Positions 38,008 to 46,586 of a stretch of DNA of 64,000 bases are shown here, one piece after another. The stretch is from assembly GCA_037200975.1 (NCBI GenBank), contig JBBCGI010000001.1, positions 2,976,001 to 3,040,000 of the forward strand. Direction: 5' to 3'. The DNA is from Pseudomonadota bacterium (lineage in GTDB: Bacteria > Pseudomonadota > Gammaproteobacteria > Steroidobacterales > Steroidobacteraceae). The translations under genes and the position numbers were made by a program. The notes under the pieces were generated by a model, which worked only from the letters and a program-made list of their open reading frames with translations, was not told the origin of the DNA and searched no databases. Numbering within the stretch: the stretch's first letter is position 1; each line of letters starts with the position of its first letter.

Positions 38008-39060
38008 ATGAAACAGTTAGATAGAGAGATCGTAGAGGAAAAAGTCCGATCGAAACCGAGCCGCCGCTTCTCGCGTTATCCCGTTCTGCCGCCGGATCTC
38101 GACCTCGGACCGTTGAATCCCTTGCCGGGCAAGTGGGTGAGCGGCGAGACGGGGTGGAACATGATCGCGCTGCCATTCGCGAACCCGGCGGGGCCGCCGT
38201 TTCGGCTGCTGCTCAACCAGTACAAGGAGACGCTGCGGTTCACCTTCGTGGACGAAAAGGTGCCGAACCGCGGCATCACCAGCCCTCCGAGGCAGGTAAA
38301 GGACCAGTTCGTCGTGACGCTCGACTATGAGCAGAGCATCGAGCAGGTGCAGGCGGTGGATGAGCCGGTCAGCGGGCTGGCGGGTGCACCAAAAATAGCC
38401 ATTCATCACGAGCCGGGGCTGTTTCTCTACCTCACCAACCAGGTGGATGACGACATCGACGTGGGACGCCTCGCGAGCATCCCGCATGGCAACTCCGTGC
38501 TCGCGCTCGGGACTTCCGACATCATCGAAAACCCGGACACCGCCACACTCATCAAACACGTCAGCGGGCTGCCGATCGGAGTCGGGCCGGATGCGGATCT
38601 CAATGCTAGTCCCTGGCTGGCTCCGTATAAAAAATTCAGCAGGGCGCTCGGTACGCCGTTCAAGGGGAATGTGACGTTTCCCGGTTTCCCGGGTTTCGAT
38701 CCCGTGAGGCCAAGCGAATTGCTTCAGCTCGCCTTGCAGGGGCTGAAGGTCAAGCGGACGACCGTGCTTGCCCTCGACAGCAGCGTGCAGAGTGGCGGCG
38801 TCAGGAACATCCCGTTCGTGGAACGTCAGGCCGATGCGGAGAAGGTGACCTCGACATTCTGGATACACGAGCTCGAGGAGCCCGAGCCCGACGGCAACCG
38901 GTTTGTCCTGCAATACCTCCAGGATGTGAGTCTCGACTTCCTGCCTCGACTCGACCAACCGCCGGGTCTCATCCGTTGGCCGCACATCAGCATCAATACT
39001 CTCAGGAAGGAACCGCCGCGAGATTGGGCAAAACCGGATATTGGAGGTCGAAAGGATTAG
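38008..39060 (+). CDS. Probable haem-binding protein family member
   Basis: This 350-residue protein has no signal peptide and an intact frame. The block L-N-P-L-P-G-K-W near residue 36, followed by G-W-N-M-I-A-L-P-F, and the beta-rich body with H-H-E-P-G-L-F and P-H-G-N-S-V-L-A-L-G resemble a group of large lipocalin-like proteins often named haem-binding proteins. I recall this family only loosely, so the name is tentative. The start is very well supported by AAGGAG 8 bases before the ATG. A terminator hairpin follows at 39084-39109. Confidence 0.8.
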   Translation: MKQLDREIVEEKVRSKPSRRFSRYPVLPPDLDLGPLNPLPGKWVSGETGWNMIALPFANPAGPPFRLLLNQYKETLRFTFVDEKVPNRGITSPPRQVKDQFVVTLDYEQSIEQVQAVDEPVSGLAGAPKIAIHHEPGLFLYLTNQVDDDIDVGRLASIPHGNSVLALGTSDIIENPDTATLIKHVSGLPIGVGPDADLNASPWLAPYKKFSRALGTPFKGNVTFPGFPGFDPVRPSELLQLALQGLKVKRTTVLALDSSVQSGGVRNIPFVERQADAEKVTSTFWIHELEEPEPDGNRFVLQYLQDVSLDFLPRLDQPPGLIRWPHISINTLRKEPPRDWAKPDIGGRKD

Positions 39061-39083
39061 CCGAGTCTGGTAGTAGATAGAAG

Positions 39084-39109
39084 ACCCCCGGTGGAATGCC
39101 GCCGGGGGT
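39084..39109. terminator. Terminator-like hairpin between convergent genes
   Basis: An 11-bp stem (39084-39094 with 39099-39109, one wobble pair) has a 4-base loop and lies between the convergent haem-binding and dehydrogenase-like genes. TAGATAG precedes it at 39074. The T tract is weak. Confidence 0.75.
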
Positions 39110-39138
39110 TCGCCTCAACCTCGAGCCAAGGAACGCGC

Positions 39139-41817
39139 CTACTTTTCCTCGCCGTAGAGGTTGAGTTCCTTGATCACCCACGCCTGCCAACTTTCCTTTT
39201 CCGTGATGGCGATGCGCAGGTGCCGGGTTTCAATCGGCGCGGCGAAGTTGAGGCGCGCGTGGGGCTCACCCACCACTTTCCGGTCGACCATCGTCCACGA
39301 TTTGCCGTCGTCGGACACTTCGACGCTGTAGAACGGCGCCCAGCCGAGGTCTTTGCCCTTTTCGGACAACTCCCCGCGGGAATCGATGTCGATGCCGACG
39401 ATCTTGCTGCGGGCTGGCAGCTCGACCGTGAGCCATTCCAGGGGAAATGGTTTGACATCCTGGGTGAAGTATCCGGTTTTCGGATCGCCATCGAGCATGG
39501 CTTCGGGCGGGGAGTTGTCGCGCGCCGCCATGTTGGCGGTGAGTTTCCACTCGGAACGCCGCTTGAAGCGTTCGCGCGGCACACCGAGCGCGGGGAATTG
39601 GCCGGTGAGCTCTTCGAGCGTCCAGTAGTTAGTATGTCCGGCATCGGCGGCGCGCCGGGCGGCGATGGCTTCAGCCTCCACCGCGGGCGCCCGGTTGCCG
39701 AAGCTGTTGCGGATGTAGGTGAGCACGCCGGCCAGCTCCGCGTCGGAGTAGGAATTCATCGGCACCATGGGCGCACCGTAGTCGACGCCATCCACAGCGC
39801 CCTGCAGGCCGTGGAGAAGTATGGCAATGGTGGCGCGTTCGTCGCCCAGCACGCGCCGCGAGTCGGCCAGCGACGGCGCGATGGTGCGGCCTCCGTCGGG
39901 CATGGGCGCGCCGTGGCCATCAGTTCCGTGACAGGCGAAACAGACCGAGTTGAAAAGCGTACGGCCCGCGCGATAGGACTTGAGTCCGTTCACCCCTAGC
40001 AGGCGGATGAGCTGCGGGTCTTCATTGTTGGCTTCGTCCCAGAGCTGCTCGTTGATGGCGTAAACTCCGACGGATGCGGACGTTGCGGCGGTTGCCCTAA
40101 TAACCTTCTGGGCGTCCGGCAACCCAGCGCGACGCACCGAAAGCATGTCCTGGATGACGACGCGCGGATCGGCGTCCCGCAGCGCGCCACGCATGGCGAC
40201 TACGAGTGGCGCCTTGGCTGCGGATTTGGCATTGACGCGTAGCTCCGCCAGTCGAAGACCCGCGATCCGCACCTGCGGATCCGTGGCCTTCAACGCGCGC
40301 AGGATGAGTTTGTCATTGAGCGCGCCAAGACCGTCGAGTGTCCACAACGCGTGCAGGCGTGGGCGGGAATCAGCGGAATCGCTGCTGGCGAGCTTCTCGA
40401 GAGCAGGCACAACCGAGAGATCGCGGCGCAGGACGAGGAGTTTCTGCGCGGTGTCGCGCCACCAGCCGTTGGGATGGGACAGGTGCTGCACCCACTGGGC
40501 AGGCGTTTCATCGAGCATGCGCGGCTGCGGACCGGGCTCGAAACTCTCGTGACGCAGGCGATAGACGCGGCCGCGGCCGATCTCCTTCTGCAGTTCGTGC
40601 GCCTCGATCTGTTCGCGCAGATACGTGCCTTTGCGCGTCCAGTTGGCCTGCTGGATGATGCCGCGATACATGTCGACTAGATAGAGCGTGCCGTCGGGCG
40701 CGGTGACCATGTTGACGGGACGGAACAGCGGATCCGTCGCGCGGATGAATTCGCTGTGTTCGTCTTCGTAGGCGTTCGTAAGGCGGGTGACGCCATCCTC
40801 GACTTTGATCAGCGTGCGGCGGACCAGACGGCCGACGGGCTCGGCGAACAACAGATTTCCGCGCAAGTCGGCCGGCAGACGATCGCCGCGGAAGATGTCC
40901 TGGCCGCAGGTGGCGGTGAAATGGTTGAGGGTGTCGTCGGGCCGCAGCTGGCCGGGGCCGCCCTGCGTGTCGGGCATGCGGGCGATCGGCCAGACGACTT
41001 TGTACTGGCCGATGTGCTCATCCGGCGCTGTGAACTGGCCGTAGATGATGTGCTGCTGGAAATGCACCGGGCCGGTTTCGTTGCCGGCGTTGACGAACCA
41101 GACCTTGCCCCAGTCGTCCTGCGTGAGCCCCCACTGGCCGCCGTTGACCGGGATTTCTTCCTTGATCGCCTTGCCGTCGGCGCCGAAGCGCAGGCGGTAG
41201 TCGTAGTAGGTGGAGTAGAGACCGTTGTCCATGGCCCACACGAGACCGTTGGGCTGGTGTTCCATGTTGCCGCCGCGCGGACCGCCCTTGAACCACAGGG
41301 TCTTCTCGTCCGCTACGCCGTCACCATCGCTGTCCCGGTATATGTAGAGGTCATCGGTGTTCGTCTCGCCGATGATGATGCGGTCATCGAGGGGAAGCAT
41401 GATGCGGGGGAGGAGTAGTTTGTCGGCAAACACAGTGTGCCGGTCATAGACGCCGTCGCCGTCGGTATCCTCGTGGCGCGAAACGCGGCTGAACGGCTCC
41501 TGCTCGCCGGTGCCGTCGGCGTCCATCATGTAGGTGCGCATCTCGGCGACGTACATCCGGCCGTTGCCATCGAAGGCGACCATCACCGGCTCGGCGATCT
41601 GCGGCTCGGTCAGCACCGGCTCGAGCCGGTAGCCTTTCGGCATCTGCATCGTGGCGATGGAGGCTTCGGGCGACAAGGCCTTGGGAGGTGGGGGCGACGG
41701 AGCCTCAGCAGTTTCGGCCGAGGCCTGGGCCAATTCAGTGGGCGTCGAACATGACCCCAACAGGAAACCCAGCGCAATGGCCGGAAGGAGACGGAAGGAT
41801 CTCTCGGAGTGGTTCAT
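39139..41817 (-). CDS. Membrane-bound dehydrogenase-like lipoprotein with cytochrome c and discoidin domains
   Basis: This 892-residue protein has a lipobox L-L-G-S-C near residue 22. The first 430 residues form a propeller like the PVC-type/soluble-glucose-dehydrogenase-like proteins, with E-D-T-D-G-D-G-V-Y-D and D-S-D-G-D-G-V-A-D calcium-like loops. A HEAT-like helical region follows (about 470-620), then a cytochrome c domain with haem motif C-F-A-C-H and a later Met-rich P-M-N-S-Y ligand candidate. The C-terminal 140 residues resemble an F5/8-type (discoidin) carbohydrate-binding domain. It probably oxidises a sugar or polymer outside the inner membrane and passes electrons to the haem. 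The ATG at 41817 gives a proper lipoprotein signal. Confidence 0.88.
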   Translation of the reverse strand: MNHSERSFRLLPAIALGFLLGSCSTPTELAQASAETAEAPSPPPPKALSPEASIATMQMPKGYRLEPVLTEPQIAEPVMVAFDGNGRMYVAEMRTYMMDADGTGEQEPFSRVSRHEDTDGDGVYDRHTVFADKLLLPRIMLPLDDRIIIGETNTDDLYIYRDSDGDGVADEKTLWFKGGPRGGNMEHQPNGLVWAMDNGLYSTYYDYRLRFGADGKAIKEEIPVNGGQWGLTQDDWGKVWFVNAGNETGPVHFQQHIIYGQFTAPDEHIGQYKVVWPIARMPDTQGGPGQLRPDDTLNHFTATCGQDIFRGDRLPADLRGNLLFAEPVGRLVRRTLIKVEDGVTRLTNAYEDEHSEFIRATDPLFRPVNMVTAPDGTLYLVDMYRGIIQQANWTRKGTYLREQIEAHELQKEIGRGRVYRLRHESFEPGPQPRMLDETPAQWVQHLSHPNGWWRDTAQKLLVLRRDLSVVPALEKLASSDSADSRPRLHALWTLDGLGALNDKLILRALKATDPQVRIAGLRLAELRVNAKSAAKAPLVVAMRGALRDADPRVVIQDMLSVRRAGLPDAQKVIRATAATSASVGVYAINEQLWDEANNEDPQLIRLLGVNGLKSYRAGRTLFNSVCFACHGTDGHGAPMPDGGRTIAPSLADSRRVLGDERATIAILLHGLQGAVDGVDYGAPMVPMNSYSDAELAGVLTYIRNSFGNRAPAVEAEAIAARRAADAGHTNYWTLEELTGQFPALGVPRERFKRRSEWKLTANMAARDNSPPEAMLDGDPKTGYFTQDVKPFPLEWLTVELPARSKIVGIDIDSRGELSEKGKDLGWAPFYSVEVSDDGKSWTMVDRKVVGEPHARLNFAAPIETRHLRIAITEKESWQAWVIKELNLYGEEK

Positions 41818-42034
41818 CACGGGTAACCATGTTGAGTTTTCGGCGACGGGGATCATCCCACGGAGTGGGTCCGCGCGCTCAGAACGCGGGCACGGGCGGG
41901 TACGGGGACTACGGGACGGTGTCGCATTCTGGCCCGCGTCGGATCAGTGAACTAAGCTGCGCCGACCGCCCGGCTGTCAGAGATCCTCGCCGTGCGGCAG
42001 AACAAGAACTTCCAGACGAAGCAAGGGAGAAACC

Positions 42035-42541
42035 ATGTCTAACAATCCATATTTGCCACCGCGAGCCGCCGTCAACGACGTGGAAGGCGTGCAGGAATAT
42101 CAAGAGATTCGCATGTGGTCGGCCAGTGGCCGCATCGGCAGGTTGCGCTATCTCGCGTACGCCACCGGCGCATCGCTGCTGGCCGGCGTCGTCGCAGGAG
42201 TCATGAGCGGAGTTCTGGGCCAGTCCGTGGGTATGGGCGTGACCTTGCTGGTTTATCTCGTGGCGGTCGTGTTCAGCGTGCTCATCGCCATACAGCGCAG
42301 TCACGACATGGAATGGAACGGCTGGACGGTCCTGCTCACGCTTATTCCGTTCGTCGCCCTGATATGGGTGTTCAAGCGCGGATCCGGGGGAACGAATCGC
42401 TACGGAGCACCGCCGCCGCCCAATACCCTCATTGTGAAAATCCTGGGGCTCTTGCTGCCGGTTGTTTTTTTCATCGGCATCGTGGCGGCGATTGCCATCC
42501 CGGCGTACGCGGACTACACGAGACGCGCTGCGGGTGGTTAG
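42035..42541 (+). CDS. DUF805 membrane protein with pilin-like C-terminal segment
   Basis: This 168-residue protein has a DUF805 start W-S-A-S-G-R-I-G-R-L-R-Y and three hydrophobic helices (about 45-62, 68-85, 97-112). The Q-R-S-H-D-M-x-W-N-G-W motif typical of the family lies between the second and third. After a proline-rich linker a fourth helix reads I-V-A-A-I-A-I-P-A-Y-A-D-Y, very like the start of mature type IV pilins. AGGGAG lies upstream of the ATG. The function of DUF805 is unknown. Confidence 0.85.
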   Translation: MSNNPYLPPRAAVNDVEGVQEYQEIRMWSASGRIGRLRYLAYATGASLLAGVVAGVMSGVLGQSVGMGVTLLVYLVAVVFSVLIAIQRSHDMEWNGWTVLLTLIPFVALIWVFKRGSGGTNRYGAPPPPNTLIVKILGLLLPVVFFIGIVAAIAIPAYADYTRRAAGG

Positions 42542-42585
42542 GGATCCGTCCAGTCCAGGTCCTGACACCGGCTGGTAGATAGGAG

Positions 42586-42613
42586 ACTCCCGGCGGGAAC
42601 TGCCGGGGGTTTT
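42586..42613 (+). terminator. Rho-independent terminator after the DUF805 gene
   Basis: A stem of about 9 bp (42586-42594 with 42602-42610, one wobble) is followed by four Ts. TAGATAG lies just before it (42576-42582). Confidence 0.8.
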
Positions 42614-42645
42614 CGTCCGGGGCATCCTCGAGCAGCGCAGTCACT

Positions 42646-43476
42646 TCAGGCTGCGGGCAGCCCCAGCAGCGCACGAGCTTCCGCGGGTGACGCGACGGTG
42701 CGCCCGTATTCCTTCGTCAATGCCGCAACGCGTGCTACGAGTTCGGCGTTGCTGGCCGCGAGCCGGTGCTCATCGAAGCGCAGGTTGTCCTCCAGCCCCG
42801 TCCGCGCGTGGCCGCCGAGCTCGAGCGCCCAGCGGTTCAGGACCAGTTGATTCTTGCCCATGCCCGCGGCCGTCCACGTTGCTCCGGGCAGCACCGCCTC
42901 GAGCTCCTTGACGAGGAACTCGAGCAACTCCCGCCGCGCCGGCAGCGCGTTCTTCAATCCGAGCACGAACTGGACGTGTGCCGGGGCTTTCAACAAGCCA
43001 CGCTTCACGAGCTCCGCCGCGTTGTAGAGCATCGCTACGTCGAACACCTCGACCTCGGCCTTGATGCCGCGGCCGATCATGTCGCGCGCGAGGTCCTCGA
43101 CGAAATCCGGCGGATTCTCATAGATGGACGTCGGAAAATTCACCGAGCCGGTCGCGAGCGACGCCATGTCGGGCTTGAGGTAAAGCATCGACCCGCGCTC
43201 CGCAAGCCCGCGGCCACGTCCACCCGTGGAGAACTGCACGATCATGCCGGGGCAATGCTTCTTGACGCCCTCCTGAACGCGGGCGAAGCGCTCGGGATCG
43301 GACGACGGCCGTCCTTCGTCGTCCCGCACGTGGATGTGCACGAGTGCCGCGCCGGCCTCGAAGGCTTCGTGCGTCGAGGCAATTTGCTCCTCGGGCGTGA
43401 TCGGGACGGCCGGGTTGTTAGCCTTCTGTGGCAGGGAACCGGTTATCGCGACGCTGATGACGGCTGGGCGTGTCAC
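42646..43476 (-). CDS. BKACE family 3-keto-5-aminohexanoate cleavage-like enzyme
   Basis: This 276-residue protein is a zinc-dependent TIM-barrel enzyme that condenses a beta-keto acid with acetyl-CoA and splits it. The family includes lysine-fermentation Kce and many enzymes of unknown substrate. The N-terminal V-A-I-T-G-S, the H-I-H-V-R-D metal site, F-S-T-G-G and E-V-E-V-F-D are all present. The GTG at 43476 has GGGGAT upstream; a TTG at 43494 is an alternative. It is divergent, with only 42 bp between starts, from an aminotransferase gene, which suggests both serve one pathway. Confidence 0.9.
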   Translation of the reverse strand: MTRPAVISVAITGSLPQKANNPAVPITPEEQIASTHEAFEAGAALVHIHVRDDEGRPSSDPERFARVQEGVKKHCPGMIVQFSTGGRGRGLAERGSMLYLKPDMASLATGSVNFPTSIYENPPDFVEDLARDMIGRGIKAEVEVFDVAMLYNAAELVKRGLLKAPAHVQFVLGLKNALPARRELLEFLVKELEAVLPGATWTAAGMGKNQLVLNRWALELGGHARTGLEDNLRFDEHRLAASNAELVARVAALTKEYGRTVASPAEARALLGLPAA

Positions 43477-43518
43477 GTGTCGATCATCCCCCAATTTCCG
43501 GGCGGGCTACAATCCTGC

Positions 43519-44823
43519 ATGGTTTCCGAACGCGACACCGTCCTGCACAGCTGGTGCAAACAGGCCGACTGGGCCGCTCCGACTATTGTGGGCGGCGCGG
43601 GCGCGCGGATTCACACCGCCGACGGCCGTTCCATCCTCGACATGAGCAGCCTCGCCGAGTGCTGCAATCTCGGCCATCAGCATCCGAAGGTCGTCGCCGC
43701 GATCCGCGAGCAGGCGCAGAAGCTGTGCTTCGTCACGAGCGCCTGGGGTGCGGAGCCGCGCGCGCAGCTCGCGGAGATGCTGCTCGAGAAATCGGGCTTC
43801 ACCGGCGGCCGTGTGTTCTTCACGCTCGGCGGCGCCGACGCGAACGAAAACGCGGTGAAGTTCGCGCGGCAGGCGTCGGGCAAGCCGCGCGGCCGCATCA
43901 TTGCGCGCGACCGGTCCTATCACGGCGCGAGCTACGCAACGATGGCCATGTCCGGTGACAGCCGCACGCGGCACCAGGTCGACCCGCAAGCGTTCGGCGT
44001 CCTGCATGCGCCCCCTCCCTACGCCTACCGCTGCCCGTTCGGCAGCTCGACCGACGACGAATGCGGCAGCCGCAGCGCCGCGCGCATTGGCGAGCTGATC
44101 GATGAACGACAGGACGTGACCGCCGTCATCATGGAGCCGAACGCCGGAACGAACGGCATCGTCGCGCCAGCTAACTACTGGCCGGCGCTGCGAGCCGTGA
44201 CGCGCAGCCGCAACGTCTACCTGATAGCCGACGAGGTCATGAGCGGGTTCGGCCGCTGCGGCGAGTGGTTCGCGTGGCAGCGCTACGGCGAGGAGGGGCG
44301 GCCGGATCTGATGACGCTCGCGAAGGGGCTGACGGGTGCGCACCTGCCGCTCGGCGCGGTGGTGCTTTCGTCGGAGCTGTCCCAGCGGCTCGAGCACGAG
44401 ATGCTGTACACCGGACTGACTTATTGCGGGCACCCACTTTCGTGCGCGGCCGGTGTCGCGGCCGTCGAAGCTTACGGCGACGAGCGCCTGATCGAGCGAT
44501 CGCGTTCGCTCGGCGCGTCGATGATCGGCCGGTTAAGAGCCTTGCAGGCGAAGCATTCCGTCATCGGCGATGTGCGCGGCGGCGACGGCCTGTTCGCAGT
44601 GATCGAACTCGTGCGTAACCGTCAGACGCGCGAATCCCCGGCGGCGTGGCCGGAATCACCGCCCGCCCTGAAACACCTGGTGCGCGACGCGTTGCACCGC
44701 GACGTGTCGTTCGCCATCCGCGGCAATCTGATCCTGCTCGCGCCCCCGCTGGTCATCGGCGAAACCGAACTCGGCGATGCGCTGACCCTGCTCGACGAAT
44801 TGCTGGCCGCGGTGCACTTCTGA
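43519..44823 (+). CDS. Class III PLP-dependent aminotransferase
   Basis: This 434-residue protein is an omega-amino acid:pyruvate-type transaminase. Visible are the Y-H-G-A-S motif, the D-E-V-M-S-G-F-G-R cofactor site and the Schiff-base lysine at about residue 269 in T-L-A-K-G-L-T-G. Substrates are likely beta- or omega-amino acids or amines. The ATG at 43519 is used; an open frame extends far upstream but is antisense to the BKACE gene. A degenerate second copy of its C-terminal tail lies at 50310-50434. Confidence 0.92.
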   Translation: MVSERDTVLHSWCKQADWAAPTIVGGAGARIHTADGRSILDMSSLAECCNLGHQHPKVVAAIREQAQKLCFVTSAWGAEPRAQLAEMLLEKSGFTGGRVFFTLGGADANENAVKFARQASGKPRGRIIARDRSYHGASYATMAMSGDSRTRHQVDPQAFGVLHAPPPYAYRCPFGSSTDDECGSRSAARIGELIDERQDVTAVIMEPNAGTNGIVAPANYWPALRAVTRSRNVYLIADEVMSGFGRCGEWFAWQRYGEEGRPDLMTLAKGLTGAHLPLGAVVLSSELSQRLEHEMLYTGLTYCGHPLSCAAGVAAVEAYGDERLIERSRSLGASMIGRLRALQAKHSVIGDVRGGDGLFAVIELVRNRQTRESPAAWPESPPALKHLVRDALHRDVSFAIRGNLILLAPPLVIGETELGDALTLLDELLAAVHF

Positions 44824-44963
44824 ACTGTTTGGTGGGTAAACGTCGACGAGCGGCCTGTTCTTGAGCGAGAATCCGTCGCGCAATCAACCGCAACCGGCGT
44901 CCAGCGATACATAAAAAACGCGGATACCGGCGTCCGCCTTCCGCACGGGATCCAGCAGCAATC

Positions 44964-46586
44964 GTGCCCGACAAGAATTACGACGCCATCGTCGTTGGCG
45001 CCGGCCACAACGGCCTGACCAACGCCACCTACCTCGCCCGCTCCGGGCTCAAGGTGCTGCTGCTCGAGAAAAATCCGTGGATCGGCGGCGCGGCGGTGAG
45101 CCGGGAAATCGAGAAAGGCTGGACCTACTCGAACTGCTCCTACGTCTGCAGCCTGCTGCGCCCCGAGATCTTCCGCGACCTGGAACTGGCGCGGCACGGC
45201 CTGCAAGTGGTGCCGTACGGCGGCGGCGTCACCATCACCTCCAAGGGCGACATCCTCGGCAGCTACGCCGACCATGAGCTGAAGCGCCGCGAATTCGCGC
45301 GCCACAATGCGCATGACGGCGACGCGTACGACCGCTACTCGACCGAGGTGATGCGCCAGTGCAAGTTCATCCGGCCGCTGCTGCTGCGCACGCCGCCGGA
45401 CCCGACTTCACTGCGGCCGCGCGACATCCGCGAAATGATCTTCCTCTCGAAGGAGTTCAAGAAGCTCGGCGAGCAGGTGATCTACGACACCATCCGCTTC
45501 TATTCGATGAGCATCGCGGACTACCTGGCGGAGTTCTTCGATTCCGATCTCATCAAGGCTTCCCTGTCGGGCAGCGGCATCATCGGCACGGCGCTGGGAC
45601 CCTATTCGCCGGGCACCGCCTACGTGCTGCTGCATCACTACATGGGCGACGTGGACGGATCGATCGGCTCGTGGGGCTTTGCGCGCGGCGGCATGGGCGC
45701 GGTGTCGAAGGCGCTGGGCAATGCGTTCAAGTCCTTCGGCGGCGAGATCGTCACCGATGCGGACGTCAAACAAGTGTTGGTCAGCGGCAATCGCGTCACC
45801 GGCGTGGTCTGCGCGAACGGCAACGAGTACTACGCGAAAACCGTGGTGTCGAATCTCGATCCCAAACGCACCTTCACGAAACTCTTCGATCCAAAGGATC
45901 TGAAGCCCGAATTCGTCAAGCGCGCGCAGAACTTCAAGATCCGCGGTTCGTCGGGCAAGTTGAATATCGCGCTCGACGGTCTGCCGGAATTCCCGGCGCT
46001 GGGTAGGGACAATCCGCTGCGCTTCGGCGACATGCACTTCCTCGAATCGCTGTCGCAGGTCGAACGCGCCTACGACGACTGGAAGAACGGCACCTGGTCG
46101 AAGGAGCCCTATCTAGATCTGCTGATTCCGTCGATGACCGACCCGACGATGGCGCCCGCTGGCAAACACTGGATGAGCGTGTTCGTGCAGTACGTGCCGG
46201 CGAAGATCCACGGCCGCGACTGGACCGACGAGGATCGCAATGCGTGGAAGAACACGGTGCTCGACATGATCGGGCGCTACAGCCCCAACTTCAAATCGCT
46301 GATCCGTCACGTCGAAGTGCGCACTCCGGACATCATCGAGAACGAGGTGGGATTGACCGAGGGCAACATCTTCCAGGGCGATCTCTCACTCGATCAGATG
46401 TTGTTCAACCGGCCGTTTCCCGGCTTCGCGCAGTATCGCGGTCCGACCAAGGGCTTCTACATGTGCGGCTCGGGTACACATCCCGGTGGCGGCGTGATGG
46501 CGGCGCCGGGCGCGAACGCGGCACGCGAAATCCTGCACGACCTGCGGCGCCCGAACCTGGTTCCCGAGGGCTGGCGCGATGACTGA
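44964..46586 (+). CDS. FAD-dependent amine oxidoreductase / phytoene-dehydrogenase-like (first of pair)
   Basis: This 540-residue protein has an N-terminal dinucleotide-binding motif V-G-A-G-H-N-G-L and E-K-N-P-W-I-G-G-A-A-V-S-R-E, and a C-terminal FAD motif C-G-S-G-T-H-P-G-G-G-V. That places it in the CrtI/COG1233 group, which oxidises amines, carotenoids or related compounds. No carotenoid gene is nearby, and aminotransferases and a GcvT-like protein surround it, so amine oxidation is more likely. The start is a GTG at 44964. It overlaps the next gene by 8 bp. Confidence 0.9.
   Translation: MPDKNYDAIVVGAGHNGLTNATYLARSGLKVLLLEKNPWIGGAAVSREIEKGWTYSNCSYVCSLLRPEIFRDLELARHGLQVVPYGGGVTITSKGDILGSYADHELKRREFARHNAHDGDAYDRYSTEVMRQCKFIRPLLLRTPPDPTSLRPRDIREMIFLSKEFKKLGEQVIYDTIRFYSMSIADYLAEFFDSDLIKASLSGSGIIGTALGPYSPGTAYVLLHHYMGDVDGSIGSWGFARGGMGAVSKALGNAFKSFGGEIVTDADVKQVLVSGNRVTGVVCANGNEYYAKTVVSNLDPKRTFTKLFDPKDLKPEFVKRAQNFKIRGSSGKLNIALDGLPEFPALGRDNPLRFGDMHFLESLSQVERAYDDWKNGTWSKEPYLDLLIPSMTDPTMAPAGKHWMSVFVQYVPAKIHGRDWTDEDRNAWKNTVLDMIGRYSPNFKSLIRHVEVRTPDIIENEVGLTEGNIFQGDLSLDQMLFNRPFPGFAQYRGPTKGFYMCGSGTHPGGGVMAAPGANAAREILHDLRRPNLVPEGWRDD

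Noticed and set aside
42766-43518. Long N-terminal extension of the aminotransferase
   Set aside because: The extension is antisense to the BKACE gene, and the aminotransferase family starts near the ATG at 43519.
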